Shown here one piece after another: positions 1 through 6,858 of a DNA stretch of 21,924 nucleotides; position 1 is the first letter of the stretch, and each line of letters starts with the position of its first letter. This stretch comes from Prevotellaceae bacterium (lineage in GTDB: Bacteria > Bacteroidota > Bacteroidia > Bacteroidales > Paludibacteraceae), in the NCBI GenBank assembly GCA_031290375.1, contig JAITNR010000092.1:1-21924 (forward strand), in the 5' to 3' direction. A program made the translations under genes and the position numbers. Under the pieces are notes generated by a model, which saw only the letters and a list, made by a program, of their open reading frames with translations, did not search any database and was not told where the DNA came from.

Positions 1-50
1 AGGTTGAGATGTTGGTTGTCTTTAGCCGTAGGTTTCACCTACGGTTAACT
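1..50 (-). repeat. Dispersed hairpin repeat, partial copy cut by window edge
   Basis: The stem-loop CCGTAGGTTTCACCTACGG (26-44) has an 8-bp perfect stem and a 3-nt loop. On the minus strand the block reads GTTAACCGTAGG...GGCTAA...CATCTCAACCT. This matches the order and flanks of the copy at 20061-20113 on the plus strand (GTTAATAACCGTAAG...GGCTGA...CACCTCAACCC). The copy runs off the left edge inside the CTCAACC part, so the hairpin expected next lies outside the window. I infer a dispersed palindromic repeat family of the kind common in Bacteroidales intergenic regions. Confidence 0.7.
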
Positions 51-248
51 GATTAATTGAATAACCGGCATACGATTAATCGATTAGTCAATCACTTTAA
101 ATTTGGAAATTCCAATCCCTTAATATTTCCCCTGTTATTCATTATTAATTATTCATTGTTCATTATTAACAGTGCCTAAAAAAAGTGTTAGCTCATTTTT
201 TTTTTCATTTTCCATAAAATATTTTCCCATTTCATTTGTCTTAACAGA

Positions 249-264
249 TAGAGAGTGTTCTCTA
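249..264. promoter_or_regulatory. Small inverted repeat, possible operator
   Basis: TAGAGAGTGTTCTCTA is a 6-bp inverted repeat (TAGAGA/TCTCTA) around GTGT. It ends 17 bases before the -7-like element at 282-289, which puts it where an activator or repressor could bind. The function is inferred from position only. Confidence 0.3.
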
Positions 265-281
265 AAAACAAATTAAAAGGT

Positions 282-289
282 TAAATTTG
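282..289 (+). promoter_or_regulatory. Bacteroidota -7 element (TAAATTTG) for the methyltransferase operon
   Basis: TAAATTTG fits TAnnTTTG. Transcription would start only a few bases before the ATG at 303, giving a very short leader. No convincing -33 TTTG was found at the usual distance, so the call is tentative. Confidence 0.4.
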
Positions 290-302
290 TAATTAAAATG
301 TT

Positions 303-944
303 ATGACAAAGAATTTTGAATTAGACGCGACAACAGGTAAAGCAACCAAATCACCGGAAGATTTTTTTAACAAAGTATATCGTATGCCTTTCACTTTATG
401 GGGAGATGTGCGTATCCCTGACGAACTTGTGGAACTTGTAGAGCGAAACGACCCGACCAATGTTTTGGAATTTGGGTGCGGATTGGGGCGGTTCTCCAGA
501 TATATGGCAAAGCAGGGATTAAATACAACAGGGGTCGATTTTTCTTCTGTCGCCATTGACAAGGCTAAAAAACGGGCTGCCAAAAGCAAGTCTAAAGCCA
601 ATTTTATAGAGGGAAACGTTACCGACCTCAAAATGATTAAGGAACAATTTGATGTGTCGTTCGATATTGGCTGTTTTCATTGTCTGACCAAGAGCGAACA
701 GGAAAAATATGTGGCAGAAGTCTACCGACTTTTAAAGTTTGGAGGAACTCATTTGATTTGGGCTTTGGACAGTACCCCAAGCCACCTCACGTTAAACGAG
801 GAATATATTGCAAAACTGTTTTCAAATGGGTTTCAGTTGAAAGAGGCAAAGTCAAGCAGAAGAAGACTCGTCAAATCGCATTGGTATTGGCTTATTCGCA
901 CGGAAGATGACTTGGAAACATTGCTAAACGATATTTATAATTAA
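303..944 (+). CDS. Class I SAM-dependent methyltransferase
   Basis: A 213-residue protein with the class I (Rossmann-fold) methyltransferase core. Motif I LEFGCGLGR is at residues 55-63, the acidic end of strand 2 (GVDF, Asp79) follows, then a motif IV-like stretch FDVSFDIGCFHCL (116-128) and LLKFGGTHLIW (143-153). The substrate cannot be read from the sequence; the family includes small-molecule and toxic-metalloid methyltransferases, among others. It is the first gene of a same-strand set. The ferredoxin starts 7 bases after its stop, so the two are almost certainly cotranscribed, and a membrane protein and sigma factor follow. The ATG at 303 is the first in-frame start and the N-terminus is not missing any motif. 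The general class is sure; the role is not. Confidence 0.85.
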   Translation: MTKNFELDATTGKATKSPEDFFNKVYRMPFTLWGDVRIPDELVELVERNDPTNVLEFGCGLGRFSRYMAKQGLNTTGVDFSSVAIDKAKKRAAKSKSKANFIEGNVTDLKMIKEQFDVSFDIGCFHCLTKSEQEKYVAEVYRLLKFGGTHLIWALDSTPSHLTLNEEYIAKLFSNGFQLKEAKSSRRRLVKSHWYWLIRTEDDLETLLNDIYN

Positions 945-951
945 AAATATA

Positions 952-1212
952 ATGAAACAGTTAAGTAAAATCAGAACAGCGTATGTTTGGGCAAATACTC
1001 AAAACTGTACAGCGTGCTGGAAATGTATTGATGCCTGTCCCAAAAAAGTAATAGGTAAAGTTGGTTTTTTGTGGCATAAACATATTATCATAAAAAATGT
1101 AGAAAATTGTATAGGGTGCAAGACATGTATCAAAACTTGTTCACAAGGGGTTTTTAGCGAAAAAATGCCCGATTTGTTAAAGAGTATTTTAAACAGGAAA
1201 GGAATTATATAG
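952..1212 (+). CDS. Small 2[4Fe-4S] ferredoxin
   Basis: An 86-residue bacterial-type ferredoxin with two complete CxxCxxCxxxC motifs: Cys19-22-25-29, followed by Pro30, and Cys53-56-59-63. Each should bind one [4Fe-4S] cluster, giving a soluble cytoplasmic electron carrier. The 23 residues between the motifs are His/Lys-rich (GFLWHKHIIIK), longer than in clostridial ferredoxins but usual for ferredoxin-like domains attached to other systems. It lies 7 bases after the methyltransferase, which suggests the two act together, for example as electron supply to a redox step linked to methylation. That link is inference from gene order. An AT-rich 115-base gap separates it from the next gene. Confidence 0.85.
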   Translation: MKQLSKIRTAYVWANTQNCTACWKCIDACPKKVIGKVGFLWHKHIIIKNVENCIGCKTCIKTCSQGVFSEKMPDLLKSILNRKGII

Positions 1213-1327
1213 GAGAATTTGACAATAGATTTGTTGATTGATATATAGACTATTCATATTACAAAAAATTATTTCAATAAAAAAAACGTATAGTATTATT
1301 TAAAAAAACATATTAAATAAAATCGTT

Positions 1328-1705
1328 ATGAAGAAAACAGTTTTTGGACATTGGTTAAAACATTTATTTGGCATTATAATTGCGCTTTCAGCATTTAGTG
1401 CAGTTGTGATGTTGTTGTGGAACGCCTTGCTTCCGTCAATTTTCGGAGTTGCAGCCATCAATCTTTGGCAGGCGTTAGGTTTGCTTGTTCTCGCCAGAAT
1501 ATTTTTTAGCGGGATGGGGGGATTTAAACGTTTTATGGGTATGGGTATGCACAATCATCACAATCCCATGCGCGAAAAATGGTTGAAGATGACGCCGGAA
1601 GAAAGAAAAGAGTTTGTTAAAAACAGACATTTTGGTCCTCGCGGATTTGGGCGTGATTTTGAACACGAGTTTTGTAAACAGGACGAATCCGAAAAACAGG
1701 ATTAA
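1328..1705 (+). CDS. Small His/Met-rich membrane protein, possible sensor or anti-sigma partner
   Basis: 125 residues. Two hydrophobic helices (about 14-38 and 41-60) are followed by a charged tail. The tail begins with a Met/His cluster MGMGMHNHHNPM (70-81), continues with KMTPEER (87-93), and ends with mixed charge and a single Cys116. With two helices and a Lys-bearing N-terminus, the tail is probably cytoplasmic, though the topology is a guess. The stop codon is one base before the GTG of the ECF sigma factor gene, so the two are translationally coupled. That arrangement is typical of a sigma factor and the membrane protein controlling it. The Met/His cluster suggests metal (copper, nickel, cobalt) or redox sensing. 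I do not recognise a named family. Confidence 0.7.
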   Translation: MKKTVFGHWLKHLFGIIIALSAFSAVVMLLWNALLPSIFGVAAINLWQALGLLVLARIFFSGMGGFKRFMGMGMHNHHNPMREKWLKMTPEERKEFVKNRHFGPRGFGRDFEHEFCKQDESEKQD

Positions 1706-1706
1706 C

Positions 1707-2279
1707 GTGACAAAAGCGTCTGGAAAAAATCTCAGTGAACTGATTGTAGAATATCAACCGCAACTGAAATCCTTTATCCGCAAGCGGGTAACGAATAGAG
1801 AGGATGCGGAAGATATTCTACAGGACGTTTTTTATCAACTGACAATAGCCGTAAATAAGGCGATGAACCCGATTGAGCATGTATCGGCGTGGTTGTACCG
1901 TGTGGCTCATAACATCATTATAAATAAGGGAATAAAGAAACGTGAGGAGTCATTGCCTGTTTATCATGATGAAAACGGCGAGAGTGAAATACTGAAAGAG
2001 TTTTCCGAGATTTTGTACAGTAATGAAACGTCTTCGCCCTCACCCGAAACGGAGTATCTGCGGTCATTGGTTTGGGCGGAATTGGACGCTGCTCTTGCGG
2101 AGCTATCCGCCGAACAGCGTGAAATCTTTGAACTGACAGAATTTGATGGTATTCCCGTAAAGGAAATCGCCGAAACAACAGCTGTTCCAGTCAATACGTT
2201 ATTATCGCGAAAACATTACGCTGTGTTGCATTTGAGAAAACGGCTGGCAGGATTGTATGACGATATTATATGTTCGTGA
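1707..2279 (+). CDS. ECF-family RNA polymerase sigma factor
   Basis: About 190 residues from a GTG start. Sigma region 2 spans about residues 17-78, with DAEDILQDVF (33-42) and AWLYRVAHNIIINK. Region 4 spans about 127-180 and includes LSAEQREIFELTEFDG and the recognition helix around PVNTLLSRKHYAVLHLRKRL. I chose GTG at 1707 because it follows the upstream TAA by one base, has AGGA at 1698-1701 with 5-base spacing, and gives the usual distance to region 2. An upstream in-frame ATG would overlap the membrane protein by about 90 bases. No classical anti-sigma gene follows; the only candidate partner is the membrane protein just upstream. The family assignment is firm and the signal sensed is unknown. 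Confidence 0.9.
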   Translation: MTKASGKNLSELIVEYQPQLKSFIRKRVTNREDAEDILQDVFYQLTIAVNKAMNPIEHVSAWLYRVAHNIIINKGIKKREESLPVYHDENGESEILKEFSEILYSNETSSPSPETEYLRSLVWAELDAALAELSAEQREIFELTEFDGIPVKEIAETTAVPVNTLLSRKHYAVLHLRKRLAGLYDDIICS

Positions 2280-2348
2280 TATTTTTGAAATAAAATAATA
2301 ATAATATGCCGCACATAACAAAAAAATAAATACTAAATTTGAGTTTGA

Positions 2349-4193
2349 CTACTCCACCGTTACTGACTTGGCAAGATTTCTCGGCTGGTCAACATTTTTG
2401 CCCTTACAAACAGCGATGTGATATGCCAAAAGTTGCAATGGGATAGTTGTAATCAGCGGTTCGAGGCATTCGAGTGTTTGCGGTACTTCTACACAGTAGT
2501 CAGCCATTTCTTTGATCTTGGAGTCGCCCTGCGTAACAATGGCTATAATTCTGCCCTTGCGCGCCTTCACTTCCTGCATATTGCTCACAACTTTATCGTA
2601 AAGTGCATTTTTGGTGGCAATAACAACAACAGGCATTTCCTCGTCTATCAAGGCGATTGGTCCGTGTTTCATCTCTGCTGCCGGATAACCTTCGGCGTGA
2701 ATGTATGAGATTTCCTTTAACTTCAAAGCTCCCTCCAAAGCCACGGGATAGCAATATCCACGTCCAAGATAGATGAAATTGTGTGCGTAAGTAAAAATAT
2801 TTGATAAATGTTCAATATTTGTGCTATTGGCAAGTACCTCTTCCATTTTTTTCGGAATCATAGCGAGTTCTTTTATTACTTCAAGATATTCACCTTGCTG
2901 AATAGTTCCCCTGCTTTTCGCCAATGCTAATGCGAACATTGTCAGCACAATAACCTGTCCTGAGAAGGCTTTGGTTGATGCCACACCTATTTCGGGTCCC
3001 ACGTGAATGTAAGAGCCTGTGTGTGTGGCTCTTGGAATAGACGAACCAACAGCATTGCATATTCCATACACGAATGCGCCTTTGGTTTTGGCGAGTTCCA
3101 CTGCGGCAAGTGTATCGGCAGTTTCGCCCGATTGGGAAATAGCTATAACCACATCGCCCTCATTAACCACAGGGTTGCGGTAGCGAAACTCTGAGGCATA
3201 CTCCACCTCAACAGGAATTTGGCAGAAACTTTCAATCAGGTATTTGCCAATCAGTGCCGAATGCCACGAAGTGCCACAGGCAACAATTATTATCCTGTTG
3301 GCATTGGTCAATTCTTCGTTGTGGTCAATTAGGGCGGACAGTTTTACGCTATTCATATCAATGTTTACACGTCCTTTCATTGAGTTGGCAATACATTCGG
3401 GCTGCTCAAAAATTTCTTTCAGCATAAAATGCTCATAACCCCCCTTTTCCAACTGTCCAATGTCGAGCATAACCTCTGTTATTTCGGGCGTAACTTCAAT
3501 GTTGTTCAGTTTCTTTATTATTAACTGTTCATCTCGTTGTATTACCGCAACTTCTTCATTATCAAGGAAAACCATCTGATTAGTGTATTCCATAATGGGT
3601 GAAGCATCGGATGCAATAAAATACTCGTCCTGTCCAATGCCAACCACAAGCGGACTGCTTTTGCGAGCAACAATAATTGTATCAGGGCTGGCTTTGTCTA
3701 TTACAGCAATAGCATAAGCACCAATAACCTGATTTAGAGCAACCTGCACAGATGTCAGCATATCGGTTTTATCCCTTTGGTAAATATAATCAATGAGATG
3801 AACCAGTACTTCTGTATCTGTATCGCTATTGAACTCAAATCCTTTTTTTATTAATTTTTCTTTTAAATCGGAATAATTTTCAATAATTCCGTTATGAATC
3901 AGGGCTATGTTTTTCGATGTTGAGTAGTGAGGATGGGCGTTTACACAATTTGGTTCGCCGTGTGTCGCCCAGCGGGTATGTGCAATTCCTATCGTCCCTG
4001 TACAATCTTTGTCCAAAACAAAGTTTTCCAAATCCGTCACTTTGCCCTTTGTTTTGTAAATATTCAAGTCATTTTTGTCGTTCAACAGAGCTACTCCTGC
4101 GCTGTCATAGCCCCTGTATTCCAATCTTTGAAGCCCTTTAATTAAAATGGGGTACGCTTCCCTTCTGCCAATATATCCTACTATTCCACACAT
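2349..4193 (-). CDS. glmS: Glutamine--fructose-6-phosphate aminotransferase (isomerizing)
   Basis: 614 residues, close to the usual ~610. It makes glucosamine-6-phosphate from fructose-6-phosphate and glutamine, the first committed step towards UDP-GlcNAc for peptidoglycan and outer-membrane glycans. It starts MCGIVGYIG, so Cys2 becomes the catalytic nucleophile of the class II amidotransferase domain (about 2-225), with RGYDSAG and HTRWATHG. Two SIS sugar-isomerase domains follow (about 290-420 and 460-600), with SQSGETADT and AEGYPAAEMKHGP. The protein ends in the canonical LAKSVTVE. It is downstream of the surA-like gene on the same strand with a 49-base gap, so may be cotranscribed. I see no glmS ribozyme in that gap, as expected outside Firmicutes-type genomes. 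Confidence 0.97.
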   Translation of the reverse strand: MCGIVGYIGRREAYPILIKGLQRLEYRGYDSAGVALLNDKNDLNIYKTKGKVTDLENFVLDKDCTGTIGIAHTRWATHGEPNCVNAHPHYSTSKNIALIHNGIIENYSDLKEKLIKKGFEFNSDTDTEVLVHLIDYIYQRDKTDMLTSVQVALNQVIGAYAIAVIDKASPDTIIVARKSSPLVVGIGQDEYFIASDASPIMEYTNQMVFLDNEEVAVIQRDEQLIIKKLNNIEVTPEITEVMLDIGQLEKGGYEHFMLKEIFEQPECIANSMKGRVNIDMNSVKLSALIDHNEELTNANRIIIVACGTSWHSALIGKYLIESFCQIPVEVEYASEFRYRNPVVNEGDVVIAISQSGETADTLAAVELAKTKGAFVYGICNAVGSSIPRATHTGSYIHVGPEIGVASTKAFSGQVIVLTMFALALAKSRGTIQQGEYLEVIKELAMIPKKMEEVLANSTNIEHLSNIFTYAHNFIYLGRGYCYPVALEGALKLKEISYIHAEGYPAAEMKHGPIALIDEEMPVVVIATKNALYDKVVSNMQEVKARKGRIIAIVTQGDSKIKEMADYCVEVPQTLECLEPLITTIPLQLLAYHIAVCKGKNVDQPRNLAKSVTVE

Positions 4194-4242
4194 ATTAGAT
4201 TTACGTTATTCAATAAGTTTGTTATTACAAACAATTATAAAT

Positions 4243-5586
4243 TTATTTAATCCATCCCTCAAATTCAAATTTGCAATTTCTCCATTCAGGCGAGATATGG
4301 ACGTATGTCTCTTTTATTTTGTTTTTTATCCAGTTTTGTATTATTTCTTCACTTTTTACGCTCTCGCAAAATTGTTTAATTTGTTGATAATCATCAGTTA
4401 GATTTGCCTTATGACTTGGCAGTTTATCCTTTACTTTAATAATTGTAAAAACCTCCTTACCAAGTTGGCGGTCTATCATGGTAAAGGGTTTGGATACCTC
4501 TCCATTATTGAGTTCACTTACCACTTTCGCAATTTCTGATGGAAGTTGCTGATATTCAAGCTTTGGAGAGCCGCTATTTTGATTTGCCATTAACCCGCCG
4601 TTCATTCTTGTTTCCTTGTCGGAAGAATATCTGGCAACAGACTGCTCAAATGTAATCTTATGAGTTTTAATAAGTTCGGAAATACTGTCCAAACGATTAA
4701 TAGTCTCCTGCTTCAAGGCAGACGAAACTTTAGGACGCATCAAAATATGTCTGCAATGAACTCTATCTCCTTTTCTTTCAACAAGTTGAATAATGTGAAA
4801 GCCATAAATAGTTTCCACCACTCTTGATACCTTTCCAGCCTCTTGCAAAGCAAAAGCCACGTTGGAAAATTCGGCTTCCATCATACCTTTGCCAAAAAAG
4901 CCCAAGTCGCCCCCCTGAGATGCTGTGCCTTCATCTTCGGAATAGAGCCTTGCCAACATTGTGAAATCGGCTTTACCGCTGTTTACTCTTTCGGCTAATT
5001 CTCTAAGGCTGTTTTTGGTTGCCTCCTTGTCCACCTCAGTAACCAGTGGTTCAAGTTTGAGGATTTGCACCTCAACAGTGGCAGGAACGCTGGGGATACT
5101 GTCCTCTTTCAACGAATTGTAAAATTTGCGAACTTCGGTAGGGGAAATTTTCTGGTCGCCTACAAGTTTGTTCTGTACCTGCTGAATAATATACTGGTCG
5201 CGGGTAGAATTTCTTAATTCTTCTCGAATTTCACTGATATTTTTGTTAAAATACTCCTCAAGTTTTTCTTGCGAACCGATTTGAGTTATCCAATAGTTAA
5301 TCTTCTGATTTACACTTGTTTCTACCTGTCCTTCGGCGGTAGTAATGCTGTCAAGCGAAGCCTGATGCAAAAAGAGTTTTTGAACGGCAATCTGTTCAGG
5401 GACAATGCAGTTTGGGTCGCCGTTGATGGTAGATCCCTCATATTTGGCATTCATTATCATCTCCTCTATTTCCGATTTCAGTATCGAATTTTCACCCACA
5501 ACCCACACTACGCCGTCTATCATATTGCTTTGAGCCATTGTACAGGTTGCATTGAGCAACATCAAAAAAATCAATGTCTTTTTCAT
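4243..5586 (-). CDS. SurA-like periplasmic peptidyl-prolyl isomerase (two PpiC domains)
   Basis: 447 residues. An N-terminal signal peptide (MKKTLIFLMLLNATCTMAQ) is followed by a SurA-N-like helical chaperone region (about 22-160). A first parvulin domain (about 168-270) contains YSEDEGTASQGGDLGFFGKG and GFHIIQLVERK. A second (about 277-380) contains CRHILMRPK and RYSSDKETRMNGG. The protein is expected in the periplasm, helping outer-membrane proteins fold as E. coli SurA does. Bacteroidota often carry several such parvulin paralogues, so I give no symbol. A TATCTTTG -7 element lies on the minus strand 25-32 bases before the start. glmS follows 49 bases downstream. Confidence 0.9.
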   Translation of the reverse strand: MKKTLIFLMLLNATCTMAQSNMIDGVVWVVGENSILKSEIEEMIMNAKYEGSTINGDPNCIVPEQIAVQKLFLHQASLDSITTAEGQVETSVNQKINYWITQIGSQEKLEEYFNKNISEIREELRNSTRDQYIIQQVQNKLVGDQKISPTEVRKFYNSLKEDSIPSVPATVEVQILKLEPLVTEVDKEATKNSLRELAERVNSGKADFTMLARLYSEDEGTASQGGDLGFFGKGMMEAEFSNVAFALQEAGKVSRVVETIYGFHIIQLVERKGDRVHCRHILMRPKVSSALKQETINRLDSISELIKTHKITFEQSVARYSSDKETRMNGGLMANQNSGSPKLEYQQLPSEIAKVVSELNNGEVSKPFTMIDRQLGKEVFTIIKVKDKLPSHKANLTDDYQQIKQFCESVKSEEIIQNWIKNKIKETYVHISPEWRNCKFEFEGWIK

Positions 5587-5610
5587 CTGTATATAAGTTT
5601 TTTATCGCTA

Positions 5611-5618
5611 CAAAGATA
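5611..5618 (-). promoter_or_regulatory. -7 element (TATCTTTG) of the surA-like gene
   Basis: The plus strand reads CAAAGATA, so the minus strand reads TATCTTTG, matching TAnnTTTG. It is 25 bases upstream of the ATG at 5586. The upstream sequence is AT-rich, without a strong -33 TTTG. Confidence 0.55.
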
Positions 5619-5689
5619 CTATTTTCTTTTTGAATAAAAAAGTTTTTATTTATAATTTCTTTTTTTGAATGTTGCGGTTTGGCAACAAA

Positions 5690-6053
5690 GCAAACTTTTT
5701 CGCTGCTTGCTCCACATATTTTTCTTTCTCAAAAATATAATTCCTGTTTGTATAAAAAGTTGTATATCAGTGTAGAAGGTGAAATTAAAAACTGTCCGCA
5801 GGCAAAAAATTTCGGAAATATTTTTGATTTTTCGACACAGGTAATTTCAGGATTATTGCAAAAAAAAAATGAGTTCAAAAAATTTTGGAATATTACGAAA
5901 AATGAAATTTCAGTTTGCAAAGATTGCGAATTTCGTAATGTCTGTACAGATTGCCGTTATTTTTTGCAGGACAAAAATAATCAATTTTCCAAACCCGCAA
6001 ATTGCAGTTACAATCCATATTCTGCCGAGCGGGAAAAACCGAGTAAAAAATGA
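5690..6053 (+). pseudogene. C-terminal remnant of a grasp-with-spasm SPASM-domain peptide maturase
   Basis: About 120 codons are open, but only the C-terminal SPASM region is present. The cysteine pattern is complete: Cys, 15 residues, GxxxxC (GEIKNC), then CKDCEFRNVCTDC (CxxCx5CxxC) and a last Cys in NCSYNP. These motifs resemble the SPASM partner of grasp-with-spasm RiPP systems in Bacteroidota. The usual N-terminal ~250 or more residues are absent, replaced upstream by the surA promoter region. The only possible start is a TTG at 5679 with no sensible signal, so I treat this as a 5'-truncated pseudogene. Its TGA overlaps the ATG of the exporter remnant by 4 bases (ATGA), showing a former operon. 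The exact left end of the homology is uncertain (about 5690-5710). Confidence 0.75.
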
Positions 6054-6425
6054 AAAGCCTTTCCTCAACTACTCCCAACTTGACGCTATGGACTGCGGAG
6101 CAACCTGCTTCCGTACAGTTGCAAAGTACTACGGAAAAAACTACACCTTAGAAACCTTACGTGTGCAAACCTATATCACCCGCGAAGGAGTAAGTCTGCT
6201 CGGCATCAGCGATGCCGCAGAAAAATCGGTTTGTACCACAGTGTAAAAATCACGATAGCACAGCTTTTGGAAGCCCCCTTACCTTGTATTGTGCATTGGA
6301 AACAGAATCATTTTGTTGTTTTGTACGGTATCCGCAGGGGCGAAAAATTTTTCGCCCCTGTATCGCAACCATTCGCGATTTTATATTTCCGACCCCGCAA
6401 GCGAAAAATACACGTTATTTGAAAA
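6050..6425 (+). pseudogene. Frameshifted N-terminal remnant of a C39-peptidase ABC peptide exporter
   Basis: The translation pieces match the peptidase C39 domain of leader-cleaving (double-glycine) ABC exporters. LDAMDCGATCFRTVAKYYG contains the catalytic Cys region. REGVSLLGISDAAEK follows, then HWKQNHFVVLYGI with the catalytic His, then FYISDPASEKYTLFEN with the Asp. They lie in different frames. One A appears lost just after the ATG (AAAA where AAAAA gives KKP), one in the A-run near 6221, and a 31-base insertion containing a 26-bp palindrome shifts the frame at 6333-6363. Removing that insertion rejoins YGI to RNHSRFYISDP. Homology stops near 6425, where the XRE gene begins on the other strand; the membrane and ATPase domains are gone. 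It is non-functional. Confidence 0.75.
6335..6360. repeat. 26-bp perfect palindrome inserted in the C39 exporter remnant
   Basis: CAGGGGCGAAAAA (6335-6347) is followed directly by its exact reverse complement TTTTTCGCCCCTG (6348-6360). The flanks are similar, TATCCG on the left (6329-6334) and TATCG on the right (6361-6365), as expected of a short target duplication with one base lost. It interrupts the conserved C39 reading frame, so it looks like an inserted mobile palindrome (MITE- or REP-like), not part of the gene. Confidence 0.75.
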
Positions 6426-6426
6426 T

Positions 6427-6786
6427 CTATCTTTTCTCCAACAAACTTTTCAACAGGGCAATTTGTTCATCTTTAGCAGCGATTAGTTTTTCATAAACCT
6501 CACGATTTCCCTGATACAGATTTTCAATTTTTTGATGAGAAATTGCTGTTACGCTTTCATTATCGGGGATATCTTGATGAAACGATTGCGGCTCTAATTC
6601 CAAAAGGTCAGCAATTTTTACATCAAGAATTTCGGCAATTTTTTGCAGGCGATCTACTGTTAATTTGGTTTCTTCCCGCTCTATTTTTGTGTAGGCGGTT
6701 TGAGAAATACCTAAATTTACAGCCATTGCTTCGTGTGAAATGCCCCTTTGCGTTCTGATTGTTTTTATGTTTTTAATTACGTCCAT
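6427..6786 (-). CDS. XRE-family (Cro/CI-type) helix-turn-helix regulator
   Basis: 119 residues and intact. The HTH_3 domain is at residues 5-62 (IKTIRTQRGISHEAMAVNLG, then ISQTAYTKIEREETKLTVDRL and LDVKIADLLEL). A linker follows, then a predicted coiled coil (about 83-118, IENLYQGNREVYEKLIAAKD) that may dimerise it. It is a DNA-binding protein of unknown target. It reads towards the exporter remnant, its stop lies exactly where the C39 homology ends, and it diverges from the transposase remnant. It is the only undamaged gene between surA and proline dehydrogenase, so it may still be under selection or have arrived later. It has its own TACTTTTG -7 element 25-32 bases upstream. No toxin partner is visible. 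Confidence 0.9.
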   Translation of the reverse strand: MDVIKNIKTIRTQRGISHEAMAVNLGISQTAYTKIEREETKLTVDRLQKIAEILDVKIADLLELEPQSFHQDIPDNESVTAISHQKIENLYQGNREVYEKLIAAKDEQIALLKSLLEKR

Positions 6787-6810
6787 AATAAAAAGTGTTT
6801 AAATTTTATG

Positions 6811-6818
6811 CAAAAGTA
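6811..6818 (-). promoter_or_regulatory. -7 element (TACTTTTG) of the XRE regulator
   Basis: The plus strand reads CAAAAGTA; the minus strand TACTTTTG fits TAnnTTTG, 25 bases before the ATG at 6786. Confidence 0.5.
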
Positions 6819-6844
6819 ATGAACCTAAGAATAGTTTTAAGGAT

Positions 6845-6852
6845 TAACTTTG
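6845..6852 (+). promoter_or_regulatory. -7 element (TAACTTTG) just before the transposase remnant
   Basis: TAACTTTG is a strong match to the Bacteroidota -7 consensus. It ends 6 bases before the transposase ATG at 6859, implying a nearly leaderless transcript. It may instead be a promoter formed by the insertion. Confidence 0.45.
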
Positions 6853-6858
6853 CATCTT

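Larger units (their letters stand above)
1..302. other. Non-coding leader region upstream of the methyltransferase operon
   Basis: No credible gene. The first ~50 bases are the end of a hairpin repeat (separate entry). After that the sequence is very AT-rich, with a loosely repeated ATTCATTATTAATTATTCAT-like stretch at about 137-170, a short palindrome TTGGAAATTCCAA at 103-115, a T-run at 198-207, a small inverted repeat at 249-264 and a promoter-like element at 282-289. No rRNA or tRNA pattern is visible. Confidence 0.6.

Noticed and set aside
137..170. Tandem repeat or CRISPR-like array
   Set aside because: Only loosely related ATTCATTATTAA-type units without regular spacing or spacers; low-complexity AT sequence.
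1213..1327. Separate promoter for the membrane-protein/sigma pair
   Set aside because: A TTTG is present at 1230-1233, but no TAnnTTTG follows at the right distance; may exist but cannot be supported.
4194..4242. glmS ribozyme or riboswitch upstream of glmS
   Set aside because: The gap is only 49 AT-rich bases, far too short for the ribozyme, and no conserved core is visible.
5679..5681. TTG start that would make the SPASM remnant a complete 124-residue gene
   Set aside because: The family protein is several hundred residues long, the first residues after the TTG look like intergenic sequence, and the exporter behind it is broken, so it is a truncated pseudogene.
6787..6858. Terminal inverted repeat of the ISAs1 element on the left
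   Set aside because: I compared this with the sequence after 7929 and found no convincing 14-22 base inverted match; the ends are eroded or lie elsewhere.
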